A DNA stretch of 64,000 bases from Bin80 sp026709335. Its GTDB lineage: Bacteria > Bacteroidota > Rhodothermia > Rhodothermales > Bin80. This document shows, one piece after another, positions 9,595-17,771 of the stretch. Location of the stretch: NCBI GenBank assembly GCA_965200825.1, contig OZ241385.1:2480001-2544000 (forward strand), in the 5' to 3' direction. The position numbers and the translations under genes are program-made. Under the pieces are notes generated by a model, which had not been told where the DNA came from, did no database searches, and saw only the letters and a list, made by a program, of their open reading frames with translations. Positions within the stretch are counted from its first letter, which is position 1. Each line of letters opens with the position of its first letter.

Positions 9595-9807
9595 ATGTGC
9601 TGTTTCAATCGTACGATTACAATGGAATCTAAAGCAGACGTGGCCAAGCGGTTCTGGCAAAGCGCGAACCACATAGCAACGCGAGAACTACTCCCGGGGC
9701 AAGGAAAGCGTTTCGGCACAGCAGTATCGAAGCGCTTTCCTTATCTGGTAGCGTATGACGAGGTACCCACGGAAAATTGTGCAATCTTTAGGTTCCGACA
9801 ATTGTAA
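9595..9807 (+). pseudogene. Possible RelE/ParE toxin fragment
   Basis: A short frame of 70 residues. Its second half (KRFPYLVAYDEVPTENCAI, then FRF) has the pattern of the C-terminal strands of ParE/RelE toxins, where RxFPYxxxYxx precedes a hydrophobic strand. The N-terminal half of the fold is missing or altered and no antitoxin frame is seen upstream. I read it as a decayed toxin gene. The match is short, so this is tentative. Confidence 0.3.
9703..9740. other. Strong 13-bp hairpin
   Basis: GGAAAGCGTTTCG (9703-9715) pairs with CGAAGCGCTTTCC (9728-9740) with a single G-T position and a 12-base loop. No T-run follows on either strand, so it is not a typical terminator. It lies inside the toxin-like frame. 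It may be a structured RNA element or a protein site. Confidence 0.5.
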
Positions 9808-10208
9808 AAGTGGTGATGGTGGGTTATCCAATTACCGTAGATGTAAGAGGAAATATTACAGGCACCATGCAATAATTATAGAGACACCCCCAGTGCATTA
9901 TAATCAATCATACGAAATTCCATGCAAATATACAAATGCTGGCAATTTATATTGTTCCAATCTGAATGGGAGTGCACTAACAGCTAGCGGAGGATTTGAC
10001 AAGAATTCCCGAGTTCTACGGGTAGATTGGTTAATGGTTTTCTCGTGTTGACTAAGAGCTCCTCGGATCAGCACCTCCCATTCCCAGCCTTTCTTGGTTG
10101 GGTTCAGGGATCATTTCGGTCAGGGAGGTGAGTTCGCTGGGTGATTTTGCCCCTGCTATGCTACACGTTATATCCCCACTGCTAACACTTTCCCTTCCTG
10201 TTTTTCAT

Positions 10209-10560
10209 TCAACTGCCCAGCCCATATTGCTGTACCACTGACATCTTATCCAAATAAATTATTGTTGGAACAAATTGAATCCCTTCTTGCGTAGTAGGAA
10301 GGGCAATTATCGTATCCGCAACTATTTCTGATAACTTAAGCAACCTCTGTTATACAGAAACTGATAGACTGGTATCAACAGCAACAACGGTTCCCACTGG
10401 CCTTTGCCTCTGCTCAAGCAAGGTTTTGTAGAATGGCATGCTTGTTCGACAGTAAGGACAAGAAGGGAAAAGGACTAAAATAAGAGCTGTTCTCCCTGCT
10501 TACGGCCGTTAATAGTCTCCATGAACCGCACATGCACCGGCCAAGCCTGGTAATTTTTTT
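10209..10560 (-). pseudogene. Frameshifted thioredoxin-fold gene
   Basis: Minus-strand reading in successive frames gives NYQAWPVHVRFMETINGRK, then LVLFPSCPYCRTSMPFYKTL with a CPYC active-site motif, then VPTIIYLDKMSVVQQYGLG ending in a stop at 10209-10211. That order is the thioredoxin fold: beta strand, CxxC helix and the cis-Pro strand. At least two frameshifts and a stop separate the pieces, so it cannot make a full protein. It lies downstream of another thioredoxin-like gene and may be the last member of a second, decayed copy of the neighbouring cassette. Confidence 0.6.
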
Positions 10561-10745
10561 GGCTTTCCTCTTGAACCGAGGCATAGACGGTACTCAATCT
10601 TCTCATTGGAACGGTATTAGAGCAGATATTCAACGGATTCTAAAACCGAACAGAATCTGTATCTTCTTTGGATGGAGTAGCAGTCAGATGAGATTTTCGT
10701 ATGAATACCATTTTGAGCCTGGGCGCAGCATTCCTATAAAGCTGC

Positions 10746-11357
10746 TCACGAGGCGGAGCTTAAATCAGAAATCTCGCGAACGATACCGGAGTGATCCGCC
10801 GCGTGAAAAACGGATCTGATAGTGTGATTCTGAACCAGTAGGGCGGAGTACAACTGTTTGGAAAGGATGGTGCTGGTGAGGACGCTCGTGTCACCGGCAT
10901 ACCAAATATCAAAGGTGGGGCGCACAGCCTTGCGAAGGAGCTGCGCCTTGAATCTCATTGACGCTTCGTCAAGTTCATCGGCCAAGAGCACAACGCGCAG
11001 TGGCATATCATTTGCAATGGCCTCGAATAGAACTTCCGCCTGCTTCAATGTACTAACTTGCTGTTGGATACAGGTATTGCCCGGAATCAGAACTACCACA
11101 CCCCCAGCATCAAAAGCGACCATTTCTTCCCGACCGGTAGAAACCTCACGAGCCATCAGAACAGGTATCTGCTGCCCTGTGAACGTGTCCTCCAGTGCCC
11201 TATAATCGCCGGGATACTGTGTCTGCATAAAACCAGTGGTCAGCACTGCATTCGGCCCTCCGATATGGGTCAAATACATCCCCCCTGCCACGAGCAGCAG
11301 GACAAGACCGCTGATTCATAATAGTTCCGTTCTCATGCCCGTCCGAATGTCTTTCAT
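10746..11357 (-). pseudogene. Membrane-anchored thioredoxin-like protein, interrupted by a stop
   Basis: The natural start is ATG 11357, directly abutting the stop of the beta-propeller gene. The reading gives MKDIRTGMRTELL, an in-frame TGA at 11316-11318, then ISGLVLLLVAGGMYL, a clear membrane anchor, and about 170 further residues. The body resembles a thioredoxin-like periplasmic domain (GGVVVLIPGNTCIQQQVSTL, then LRVVLLADELDE), but the CxxC pair is absent, with one cysteine left. The TGA probably arose from a Trp or Arg codon; internal starts at GTG 11291 would lose half the anchor. It is the third gene of the peptide/propeller operon. Confidence 0.6.
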
Positions 11358-12530
11358 CTATTGTGGTGCGTTGAACTGGTAAACCTCGATATAGGGATTG
11401 GGTAATTCGCCCCGATCGTCCAAATCCGGCTGGACCACGCGATAGACCAATCCACCTGCGCCGTGTTTAAAGCTCACCTGGATACCCAATTCCTGCGCGA
11501 TAAACTGACCCTCTTTAGTGAAGATCTGATAGCCTCGCCCCCGATCCGCATTAGTGTATTGGATCATGAGAAGTTGATCTGTCAACTCAAATAGTTCGGT
11601 TACAACTGTACTGGATGCCCACAGCCTGCCGGACGCTTGCATTCTGGCCGCGAGATTATTACTCCGATCAGGCATGTCCTGCGAAACATCACGAAACCAA
11701 GACGTTCGGTGTGCGATTCGGTCAACCACCGCGCCGTCTGGTGTTAGTTTCAGGATGTTCGGCTCAACTGGACCCGCGTAGAAATGGTGAGTCTTATCTG
11801 CGACCAAGCCTCCAGTACCAATCCCATAAGTCGCGTTGGGGTAGTCACTAGCGGGCAACGTATACTCCTGGAGCAGCTTTCCGCTGGCGTCCATGCGTCT
11901 GACAACACTTTTGTCCAAGTGCCTGTTAAAGCTAATAAGGTCGCCCTGCGCGTCAGTATCCAGAGCGTTGGCGTTAACTACCATAATATAATCTGGATCA
12001 ACGCTTCCCAGGCAACCGCCTTCAGAGGTGAAGCGATACCCCCAGGGGCTAGCATTAGACAGAAAGATGGATTGATTTCCAATGAACTTGGCATGTACCG
12101 GCCTGACTTCAAATCCTGGATGGCAAACAGAAGGATCCAGCACCGATAGGAGATTGCCGTCCGGTCCAAACAGAAATGCCTGCTGCCCAAGCATGTCTAC
12201 TATAAGCATCCGGCCATCCGCAGCTACATCCAAACTCTTTATTTGTGCGATCAGTAAGGGCTCTGAGGAAACCGATTCTGGATCGGAAAGCGTGATTGCC
12301 TTCACAAACCGGAAATGCTCCAATTCGACCGGTTCTGCAGGCTGTGCGACCGTGATATCCACACAAACCACCAACGCAACCAGACTCCATGGAGCAAAGA
12401 GTCTGCGACCCAGAGTTCTGTGCCCGCCTGTCAGACTCCAGCTTTGCTGCGCCTCTATACCCCGTAGATCATTCATTCGTCGCAGTAGCCACCCCATATG
12501 GAAAAACAAGCTCCGGCCCAAAACGAACAT
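11358..12530 (-). CDS. Secreted 6-bladed beta-propeller protein
   Basis: About 390 residues. A long N-terminal region precedes a hydrophobic signal segment (LVALVVCVDITVAQ), followed by NHL-like blades: IKSLDVAADGRMLIVDMLGQ, FLFGPDGNLLSVLD, RRMDASGKLLQEY and LKLTPDGAVVDRI. The start at 12530 is fixed by AGAGGAGGG at 12537-12545, seven bases upstream, inside the end of the small-peptide gene, so the two are translationally coupled. The leader is unusually long (about 45 residues before the hydrophobic core). Similar propellers accompany NVEALA-type small peptides in Bacteroidota; the ligand is unknown. The thioredoxin-like gene follows at once. Confidence 0.8.
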   Translation of the reverse strand: MFVLGRSLFFHMGWLLRRMNDLRGIEAQQSWSLTGGHRTLGRRLFAPWSLVALVVCVDITVAQPAEPVELEHFRFVKAITLSDPESVSSEPLLIAQIKSLDVAADGRMLIVDMLGQQAFLFGPDGNLLSVLDPSVCHPGFEVRPVHAKFIGNQSIFLSNASPWGYRFTSEGGCLGSVDPDYIMVVNANALDTDAQGDLISFNRHLDKSVVRRMDASGKLLQEYTLPASDYPNATYGIGTGGLVADKTHHFYAGPVEPNILKLTPDGAVVDRIAHRTSWFRDVSQDMPDRSNNLAARMQASGRLWASSTVVTELFELTDQLLMIQYTNADRGRGYQIFTKEGQFIAQELGIQVSFKHGAGGLVYRVVQPDLDDRGELPNPYIEVYQFNAPQ

Positions 12531-12743
12531 TCACTTCCCTCCTCTTAGGCAATAGTAATATTGGCACGTGACGGTCGTGTCTGGATTATCACAAGGCACG
12601 TCGTCCATCCTTCTATTCTGGGGTACCTGTTCTTTTGCGCGGTTAGCATTCGTGGAACTGGCGACCCCCAAGAACGCAGCGGTGGCGATTACCGCAACCA
12701 CCAAGGCTATCCTAGTGTACTTCAGAATCTTTAATAGGAACAT
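12531..12743 (-). CDS. Small secreted Cys-containing peptide
   Basis: A 70-residue product starting at ATG 12743 with a good leader (RIALVVAVIATAAFLGVA) and a short polar mature part ending CDNPDTTVTCQYYYCLRGGK, with three cysteines in the last 20 residues. A longer frame to 12860 adds 39 residues without leader character and is rejected. Architecture and position (first gene of an operon with a secreted propeller and a thioredoxin-like gene) recall the NVEALA-type peptides of Bacteroidota, but the NVEALA motif itself is absent. Its stop is immediately next to the propeller start. Function unknown; a secreted disulfide-bonded peptide is the simplest reading. Confidence 0.65.
   Translation of the reverse strand: MFLLKILKYTRIALVVAVIATAAFLGVASSTNANRAKEQVPQNRRMDDVPCDNPDTTVTCQYYYCLRGGK
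12538..12543 (-). promoter_or_regulatory. Shine-Dalgarno site of the beta-propeller gene
   Basis: AGGAGG on the minus strand, seven bases before the ATG at 12530 and inside the last codons of the small-peptide gene. It decides the propeller start and indicates coupling. Confidence 0.75.
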
Positions 12744-13173
12744 GTTTCCGCTAATAGATTGAGTTATAAACTGGTCCAATGTACGTACAACATAATTATA
12801 CAATAATCTGTTGATGTGCACGCAATATTCGTGCCATGCCCTGTCCAGCAGGTTGATCAATAGCTCTGAGGTCAGGATTTTTGCCTGTTTGCAGGATCCA
12901 TCAATCCAAGATGCATATGTCGGAAGTTACCCCCATTCTTCTGAATTTTGGAGTATTTCGGGTAGGATTTTAACCCATTTAACACTCAATGCTATGCGTA
13001 TTGCAATAGATTTTCCCACTTATGCACTTGAATAAGAGATAAATATCATCAACTCCTACTTCTTTATCCCACTATGAGCTTTTTCATTCAACAAATGCCT
13101 GTCCATGTATCTTACACGAGACGACCTGTATTTTTCTAGCCTGAATATCATCAACCTTTTAGCGCTCGGGAAT
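12744..13173. other. Upstream region of the small-peptide operon
   Basis: About 430 bp, AT-rich, no gene supported. It must contain the promoter of the minus-strand peptide operon near its left end. GCGGAA lies just before the ATG at 12743 as a weak ribosome site. Confidence 0.4.
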
Positions 13174-13317
13174 TCAGGCTAACAAGGCGATGAATGCTTT
13201 CCGGGTCCGGTCATCGAGAAGGACAGCGCGGAAGCCTTCCAGACTGTTTGGATGTAGGTCAATCTCCGCAAGCGGCATCCGATCCATGGAGCCTTGGAAA
13301 TCATAGATTTTTCTCAT
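13174..13317 (-). pseudogene. N-terminal fragment of an ISNCY-type transposase
   Basis: The 47-residue reading MRKIYDFQGSMDRMPLAEID followed by LHPNSLEGF has the pattern with which one ISNCY-group transposase begins (MRK...Q...I..I.....SRDEIP). It then stops. Upstream to about 13550 the bases look like an IS end, including GAGCCTGTCCGAGAATT on the minus strand. No catalytic domain remains. Another fragment of what may be the same family is fused into 38705-38980. Confidence 0.45.
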
Positions 13318-13591
13318 AGGAATCAGACAATTCAGTGACGAACAGGAACGAAGATGCAAGGGATCAAAGGGGGAAATCAGGGTTTGAAAACAGACAATCG
13401 CCGTTTCCTGTACCTTAAACGAACAAATCGCAAAAACACCGCAAAAAACTCATCCTCAACTTAGTCTGAACCAGAGCCGAAAAACCCGCTCAGAGTAGGC
13501 TCTGGAAGACTTTTTAAGGATTATTGAATTCTCGGACAGGCTCTATATATAATCCCCGAAAGGATTATCAGGGAGTAACAGTTTCTTGCAT

Positions 13592-13825
13592 TTATGTAAA
13601 GAATCCAGCAGCGATGATAAGGCTTCCAACTGCAAAAATGGCATCGACAATCCAGCGAAGTTGGTGCAATTGAGATGCTTTATTTTCTGCGAATCCTGCT
13701 TGCATTTCCAGGCGTAGTTCTGCGAATCCTGTATCTACTTTCGCATTTAGTTTCACGTTTTCGGCACGCAGCTCCGCAAATCTTGCATCCATTTCCGCGT
13801 TCAGTTCCGCATTTCCTAAACGCAC
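13592..13825 (-). CDS. Coiled-coil protein with C-terminal membrane anchor, probably truncated
   Basis: The credible coding part is about 77 residues: a coiled coil with 11-residue periodicity (NAEMDARFAELRAENVKLNA, then KVDTGFAELRLEMQAGF) ending in a membrane helix VDAIFAVGSLIIAAGFF. The frame stays open upstream to 14104 but crosses a perfect palindrome and unlikely sequence, and it would overlap the thioesterase gene. A GTG at 13825 is the nearest reasonable start. It resembles the tail of DUF1640-like coiled-coil membrane proteins, possibly 5'-truncated. Function unknown. Confidence 0.5.
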   Translation of the reverse strand: MRLGNAELNAEMDARFAELRAENVKLNAKVDTGFAELRLEMQAGFAENKASQLHQLRWIVDAIFAVGSLIIAAGFFT

Positions 13826-13866
13826 TTTTTCGAGATCTTTTTGCGTTTCAGCACGAGCCTGACCAT

Positions 13867-13890
13867 TTTTTGGTATGCATACCAAAAAAT
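13867..13890. repeat. Perfect 24-bp palindrome
   Basis: Six T, then GGTATGCATACC, then six A; identical on both strands. The T-run precedes and the A-run follows the core, the reverse of a rho-independent terminator. It could be an operator or the relic of an inverted junction. Confidence 0.7.
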
Positions 13891-14065
13891 TGAAGAACCA
13901 TAAATCAAGGTCAAAATCGGATCTAAAACAGTGTAACAGATGGAACAGTAAAATCACCTTTTTAGAGTAAAACGCAAGTTTCAAATTTTTGAGTGCAAAC
14001 TTGCGTATATGACTAAATTGTGTTGAACCCAAAAATAGTATTTTAATGCAAGATTTCACAATGAA

Positions 14066-14539
14066 ATGAAGAGAATCTGGAAAAGCGAGGTCACGGTTGA
14101 ACAACTCAACAGGCGCGGATCAAATACGATGGTGGATCACTTGGATATCAGGTTTACAGAGATTGGTCCAGATTATCTTCAGGCAACGATGCCGGTAGAC
14201 CACCGCACAAATCAGCCAATTGGACTGCTACATGGTGGAGCTTCGGTCGTACTGGCGGAGACGCTTGGAAGTGTTGCAGGTGTACTATGCGTAGATATCA
14301 GGAAGCAATACTGTGTTGGCCTTGAAGTCAACGCAAACCATCTTAGGGGAGTACGGAGTGGCCGAGTAATGGGAACTGCCAGTCCGATTCATTTGGGTCG
14401 AAAAACTCAGGTATGGCAAATTGGTATTATAGATGAGCATGGACGAAAGGTTACGGCAAGCCGCCTAACCTTGGCAGTTCTGGATTGGGGTACGAATGCC
14501 CCGGGACTTGAAGAGCGACTTGAATGGCTTACGCAGTGA
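14066..14539 (+). CDS. Hotdog-fold acyl-CoA thioesterase (PaaI/MenI-like)
   Basis: 157 residues, the usual length of a single hotdog domain. The active-site region reads NQPIGLLHGGASVVLAETLG, with the HGG and the catalytic glutamate of the PaaI/YdiI group, and the last strands end in LTLAVLDW. YdiI-like members hydrolyse 1,4-dihydroxy-2-naphthoyl-CoA in menaquinone synthesis; others act on phenylacetyl-type CoA esters, and the substrate here is not settled. The gene overlaps queE by 16 bp on the same strand, indicating co-translation, although the two functions are not obviously linked. Confidence 0.85.
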   Translation: MKRIWKSEVTVEQLNRRGSNTMVDHLDIRFTEIGPDYLQATMPVDHRTNQPIGLLHGGASVVLAETLGSVAGVLCVDIRKQYCVGLEVNANHLRGVRSGRVMGTASPIHLGRKTQVWQIGIIDEHGRKVTASRLTLAVLDWGTNAPGLEERLEWLTQ

Positions 14540-15165
14540 AAGAGATTTATTATACACTTCAGGGGGAAGGTCATATGACGGGCCGCCCCGCAGTATTCTT
14601 GCGTTTTGCGGGCTGTAACCTGTGGAGTGGACATGAGCGTGATCGCGCCAGCGCTATCTGTCAGTTTTGTGACACCGATTTTGTCGGAATGGACGGGAAA
14701 GGGGGAGGGCGCTTCGCAACATCCAAAGATTTGGCTGATGCAGTGTGTGCAGCGTGGCCAGGCACAGTGACAAGCCGAGCTAAGCCGTATGTAGTTTGTA
14801 CTGGTGGAGAGCCCCTTTTGCAACTGGATAGTGATCTGGTTGAACTGCTTCAGTCCAGCGGTTTTGAGGTTGCAGTCGAAACGAACGGTACATTGATTCC
14901 TCCAGAAGGATTGGATTGGATTTGTGTAAGCCCAAAGGCAGGCGCGCCATTATTGTTGCAATATGGGCATGAGCTCAAGCTCGTATTCCCACAGACAAAT
15001 GCATTGCCAAGAGAATTTGAAGCCATGGAGTTTGAGCACTTTTTCCTACAGCCAATGGATGGCCCTGAACTTGCTGCGAATACCCAAGCGGCTTTGGCTT
15101 ATTGTCTGGAGCATCCTCAATGGAGGCTTAGTATCCAGACACATAAGGTTTTGGATATTCCCTGA
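14524..15165 (+). CDS. queE: 7-carboxy-7-deazaguanine synthase
   Basis: Radical SAM enzyme that contracts 6-carboxytetrahydropterin to 7-carboxy-7-deazaguanine on the queuosine/7-deazaguanine route. 213 residues. The substrate-binding TLQGEGHMTGRPAVFLR precedes the cluster motif CNLWSG...CQFCDTDF, the elongated CxnCxxC form seen in the E. coli-like subgroup rather than the standard CxxxCxxC. TGGEPLLQ (the SAM-binding GGEP) follows near residue 98. It overlaps the thioesterase by 16 bp and ends next to the convergent aminotransferase stop. No other queuosine gene lies in this window. Confidence 0.93.
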   Translation: MAYAVKEIYYTLQGEGHMTGRPAVFLRFAGCNLWSGHERDRASAICQFCDTDFVGMDGKGGGRFATSKDLADAVCAAWPGTVTSRAKPYVVCTGGEPLLQLDSDLVELLQSSGFEVAVETNGTLIPPEGLDWICVSPKAGAPLLLQYGHELKLVFPQTNALPREFEAMEFEHFFLQPMDGPELAANTQAALAYCLEHPQWRLSIQTHKVLDIP

Positions 15166-16071
15166 TCAGAAGGGTAAAGGTGTTCCTTCAGATTTGGTTC
15201 TTTCCCAGTAGGCATCCCGGAGTTTTAGAGTAAGCGGTCCTGGTTTTCCGCCTCCAATCATTCGACCATCCACTTCCAATACTGGAGTTAATTCTCCCAT
15301 CGTCCCTGTCGTAAACACCTCGTCAGCAGTATACATCTGAGTCATGGAAAGATTGGATTCTCGAGCTGGAATCGAAAGATCTTGTGCAAGTCTGAGAATT
15401 TTTGAACGTGTAATTCCGTGCAGACAGCTGTCTGCATGGGGGGTGAGCAGGGCGGAATTGTTGACGAGGAAAAGATTTGTTGCATTCGTTTCGGAGAGGT
15501 ATCCATGAATGTCCAGCATGACCGCATCGTCCACGCCGGCCAGATTCGCCTCAATTTTGGCAAGAATGTTGTTGATGAGGTTGTTATGGTGAATTTTGGA
15601 GTCCAGACATTGGGGAGTGTTACGGCGCACCGAAGATGTGATCAACCGGATTCCGCTTTCTGCATAGACAGGTTTTTTCCATTCAGCCAATACAATCAGT
15701 GTAGGACCAAACACATTGAGACGAGGATCCATCCCGGAGGTTGTTTTTTCTCCCCGTGTCAGTGTCAGTCGCACATGTGTATCATCGCGCATCCCGTTAG
15801 ACTGTAGCGTAGCGAAGAGAGCATCGATAATGAATTCACGTGTAGGGATATCCTTAAATCCCATTACATGTGCAGAATTCATGAGTCGTTGTAGGTGTGC
15901 ATCCAGTTCAAAAACACGGCCCTCGTAAACACGAATCCCTTCCCAGACAGCATCCCCTCCTTGCACGGCACTGTCAAATACTGAGATTTTTGCTTCGGAT
16001 CGGGGAAGCAACCGATCTTTGACCCATATCATGATGGTGTCGTTACGGTCGTCCGGTAGAGAAATATGCAT
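15166..16071 (-). CDS. Class IV aminotransferase (branched-chain type)
   Basis: PLP enzyme of 301 residues. The catalytic lysine is in LDSKIHHNNLINNILAK, followed by the class IV signature LSETNATNLFLV and the phosphate-binding EVFTTGTMGELTPV. The order and spacing match branched-chain or D-amino-acid aminotransferases and 4-amino-4-deoxychorismate lyases; the EGIRVYEG and RTxK-type elements favour the IlvE side, but substrate cannot be fixed. It begins 6 bp after the sulfotransferase-like gene stop, so the two form an operon. Another in-frame ATG is 13 codons in (MIWVKDRLLPRSEA) and is a plausible true start. Confidence 0.88.
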   Translation of the reverse strand: MHISLPDDRNDTIMIWVKDRLLPRSEAKISVFDSAVQGGDAVWEGIRVYEGRVFELDAHLQRLMNSAHVMGFKDIPTREFIIDALFATLQSNGMRDDTHVRLTLTRGEKTTSGMDPRLNVFGPTLIVLAEWKKPVYAESGIRLITSSVRRNTPQCLDSKIHHNNLINNILAKIEANLAGVDDAVMLDIHGYLSETNATNLFLVNNSALLTPHADSCLHGITRSKILRLAQDLSIPARESNLSMTQMYTADEVFTTGTMGELTPVLEVDGRMIGGGKPGPLTLKLRDAYWERTKSEGTPLPF

Positions 16072-16077
16072 GGTGAT

Positions 16078-16797
16078 TCAGGCTTTGATAGCGCGTTGAT
16101 ACAAATAATTGTAGTGGGGGATGCACTCGTCGAGTAAGGGGTAGAGAAAATCGGGAAAGGGGGCTGATTTGTGCTGATACGGTGCGAATCCAGTAGACTT
16201 ATGGATAACATGATACCAATGCGGTGCCCAGATTCCATCTTCGGGGATTGAGCCAGCTTTCCAGTGAAGCATAGCCGGGTCAAACTCAATCCCCAGTTGT
16301 ATGCATAAATGACGGAGGACTTTTTCGGGATCAGTTAACACCTCGCGGGCATCAAGAACACACGGTGAATGCCCCTGCTCCGTCAAATAGTCAAATACTT
16401 TCCGTTGCATTGCCAGAGCAGTATCGGCAAGTGTAGGTTGAGGAACCTGATTGATGAGAGAGGGAAGCATCTGTTCGGGATCGCGAATCAGGAACACGGT
16501 TGTCATCTGATCCAGAAATAGCCAGTCTAGATCCAACAAGTGGTGCCCCATATTTTTGACGAAAAGTACGGGAAAGTCGCAAGGTCCCAAAAGAGTCTCC
16601 TCAACAACCTTTTCTCCTTGATTTTCCATTGAGGCAAGAATTTCCTTCCGGCCAGGATGCTGCGCCCCTGTGCTCTGAAGATAATGGGCATAGAGAGGTT
16701 CGTCGATTACATGCGTATCTGCACGTTGAGCAAATGCATACATCAGCGCAGTGGACACGTTTCGGGGACCACTGCATAGGTTAATCCGCAAAGACAT
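16078..16797 (-). CDS. Sulfotransferase-family P-loop protein
   Basis: 239 residues. The N-terminus MSLRINLCSGPRNVSTALMY has the PAPS 5'-phosphosulfate-loop pattern of sulfotransferases, and TVFLIRDPEQMLPS matches their 3'-phosphate-binding segment. Such proteins are often found beside, or fused to, class IV aminotransferases in bacteria and plants, as here. The acceptor is unknown and the family includes members with unproven activity. Start ATG 16797 is clear. The gap to the divergent IMPase gene is about 118 bp. Confidence 0.75.
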   Translation of the reverse strand: MSLRINLCSGPRNVSTALMYAFAQRADTHVIDEPLYAHYLQSTGAQHPGRKEILASMENQGEKVVEETLLGPCDFPVLFVKNMGHHLLDLDWLFLDQMTTVFLIRDPEQMLPSLINQVPQPTLADTALAMQRKVFDYLTEQGHSPCVLDAREVLTDPEKVLRHLCIQLGIEFDPAMLHWKAGSIPEDGIWAPHWYHVIHKSTGFAPYQHKSAPFPDFLYPLLDECIPHYNYLYQRAIKA

Positions 16798-16915
16798 AGT
16801 AATTTTAGTAGGATATTTACAAAATCCCGCAAATTTACGTCATTTATTTTTTAAATGTGAGGAAAAAAATAATATGATAAATTCCTGTTGGATTAAAACA
16901 TAGTTAGACAAGGCA

Positions 16916-17713
16916 ATGGAGTCACTGGAAAGTTTATTCCGTCCGATTTTAGCAGAAGCCGGTCGTCGAGCAATGAAGTATTTTCTGAATGCATCTTTTG
17001 AGATCAAACAAGATGGTTCACCGGTTACTGCCGCAGATAAAGCGGTACAGGAGTATCTCCTTGAAGAGATTACACGGGAATTTCCGAATGATGGAATCGT
17101 AGCTGAGGAAGATGAGGTATTCCGAAAGCCGCGACAGGGTACGCGGTACTGGACAATCGATCCGATTGATGGCACAGTTCCATTCATGGCAGGAATGCCA
17201 AGTTGGGGAATAGCAATAGGGCTGATTGATGAAGATCTGCCTGCCGCCGGATTCATATACCTCCCTGCGACGGGCGATCTGTTCTACACAACAGGGGCAC
17301 AGGTATGGAGGAATAGTGAACTTAGATCGTTAACCGAGGATGATTCATTACATCAGAATTCAATTCTAGTGACTCATGCACGCCCTCACCAGCGATATAC
17401 ACTTCAAGAATCTTTTCCAGGTCGTGTTTTTGGTTTGGGGACGGCCTCTGCACATTTGAGCCTGGTTGCAACAGGTGGTGCACATGTAGTTTTAATTGGT
17501 CACGATAAAGTATGGGATTTGGCACCAGGGTATGCAATGCTGTCTGCGAATGGCGGGATTCTTTGCTATCTGGATGGAAGAAGGTGCGATCTTTCAGATC
17601 TTCTTGATGGCCGTCCAGCTCCTCTTCCAATGCTTGGAGGTTCAGAAGCCTTGGTAGAAGAAACACTAACCCACTTGGACTACTGGTCAATATCCAAGCC
17701 TCAGAGTCGTTAA
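16916..17713 (+). CDS. Inositol monophosphatase-family phosphatase
   Basis: Magnesium-dependent sugar or histidinol phosphatase of 265 residues. Metal ligands appear as VAEEDEVF (EED), WTIDPIDGTVPF (DPIDGT) and the C-terminal KVWDLAPGYAML (WD). The length is standard. Some members act as histidinol-phosphatase (HisN), others as inositol-1-phosphatase or 3'-phosphoadenosine phosphatase (CysQ). The neighbouring PAPS-type sulfotransferase makes PAP removal attractive, but the protein lacks decisive CysQ features I can see. It is divergent from the sulfotransferase. Confidence 0.85.
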   Translation: MESLESLFRPILAEAGRRAMKYFLNASFEIKQDGSPVTAADKAVQEYLLEEITREFPNDGIVAEEDEVFRKPRQGTRYWTIDPIDGTVPFMAGMPSWGIAIGLIDEDLPAAGFIYLPATGDLFYTTGAQVWRNSELRSLTEDDSLHQNSILVTHARPHQRYTLQESFPGRVFGLGTASAHLSLVATGGAHVVLIGHDKVWDLAPGYAMLSANGGILCYLDGRRCDLSDLLDGRPAPLPMLGGSEALVEETLTHLDYWSISKPQSR

Positions 17714-17771
17714 TCAGCAGCAATCCCGGATTTCATCCGGTCAGACAAAATCCAAACTTGATTCCGCAGAT

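Larger units (their letters stand above)
9353..10208. other. Decayed intergenic region
   Basis: No intact gene is seen. Near 9402-9450 the bases resemble the end of the preceding gene (CACTCCAGTGGTATCTAT against CATTCCAGTGGTGTCTAT), as though a duplicated sorting-domain tail had decayed. A toxin-like fragment (9595-9807) and a strong hairpin (9703-9740) lie in the middle. From about 9810 to 10208 nothing recognisable is present. Confidence 0.5.

Noticed and set aside
9628..9705. tRNA-like start GCAGACGTGGCCAAGCGG
   Set aside because: The D-arm-like bases are not followed by a pairing anticodon stem, T-arm or acceptor stem.
13867..13890. Palindrome as a bidirectional terminator
   Set aside because: The T-run comes before and the A-run after the core on both strands, the wrong polarity.
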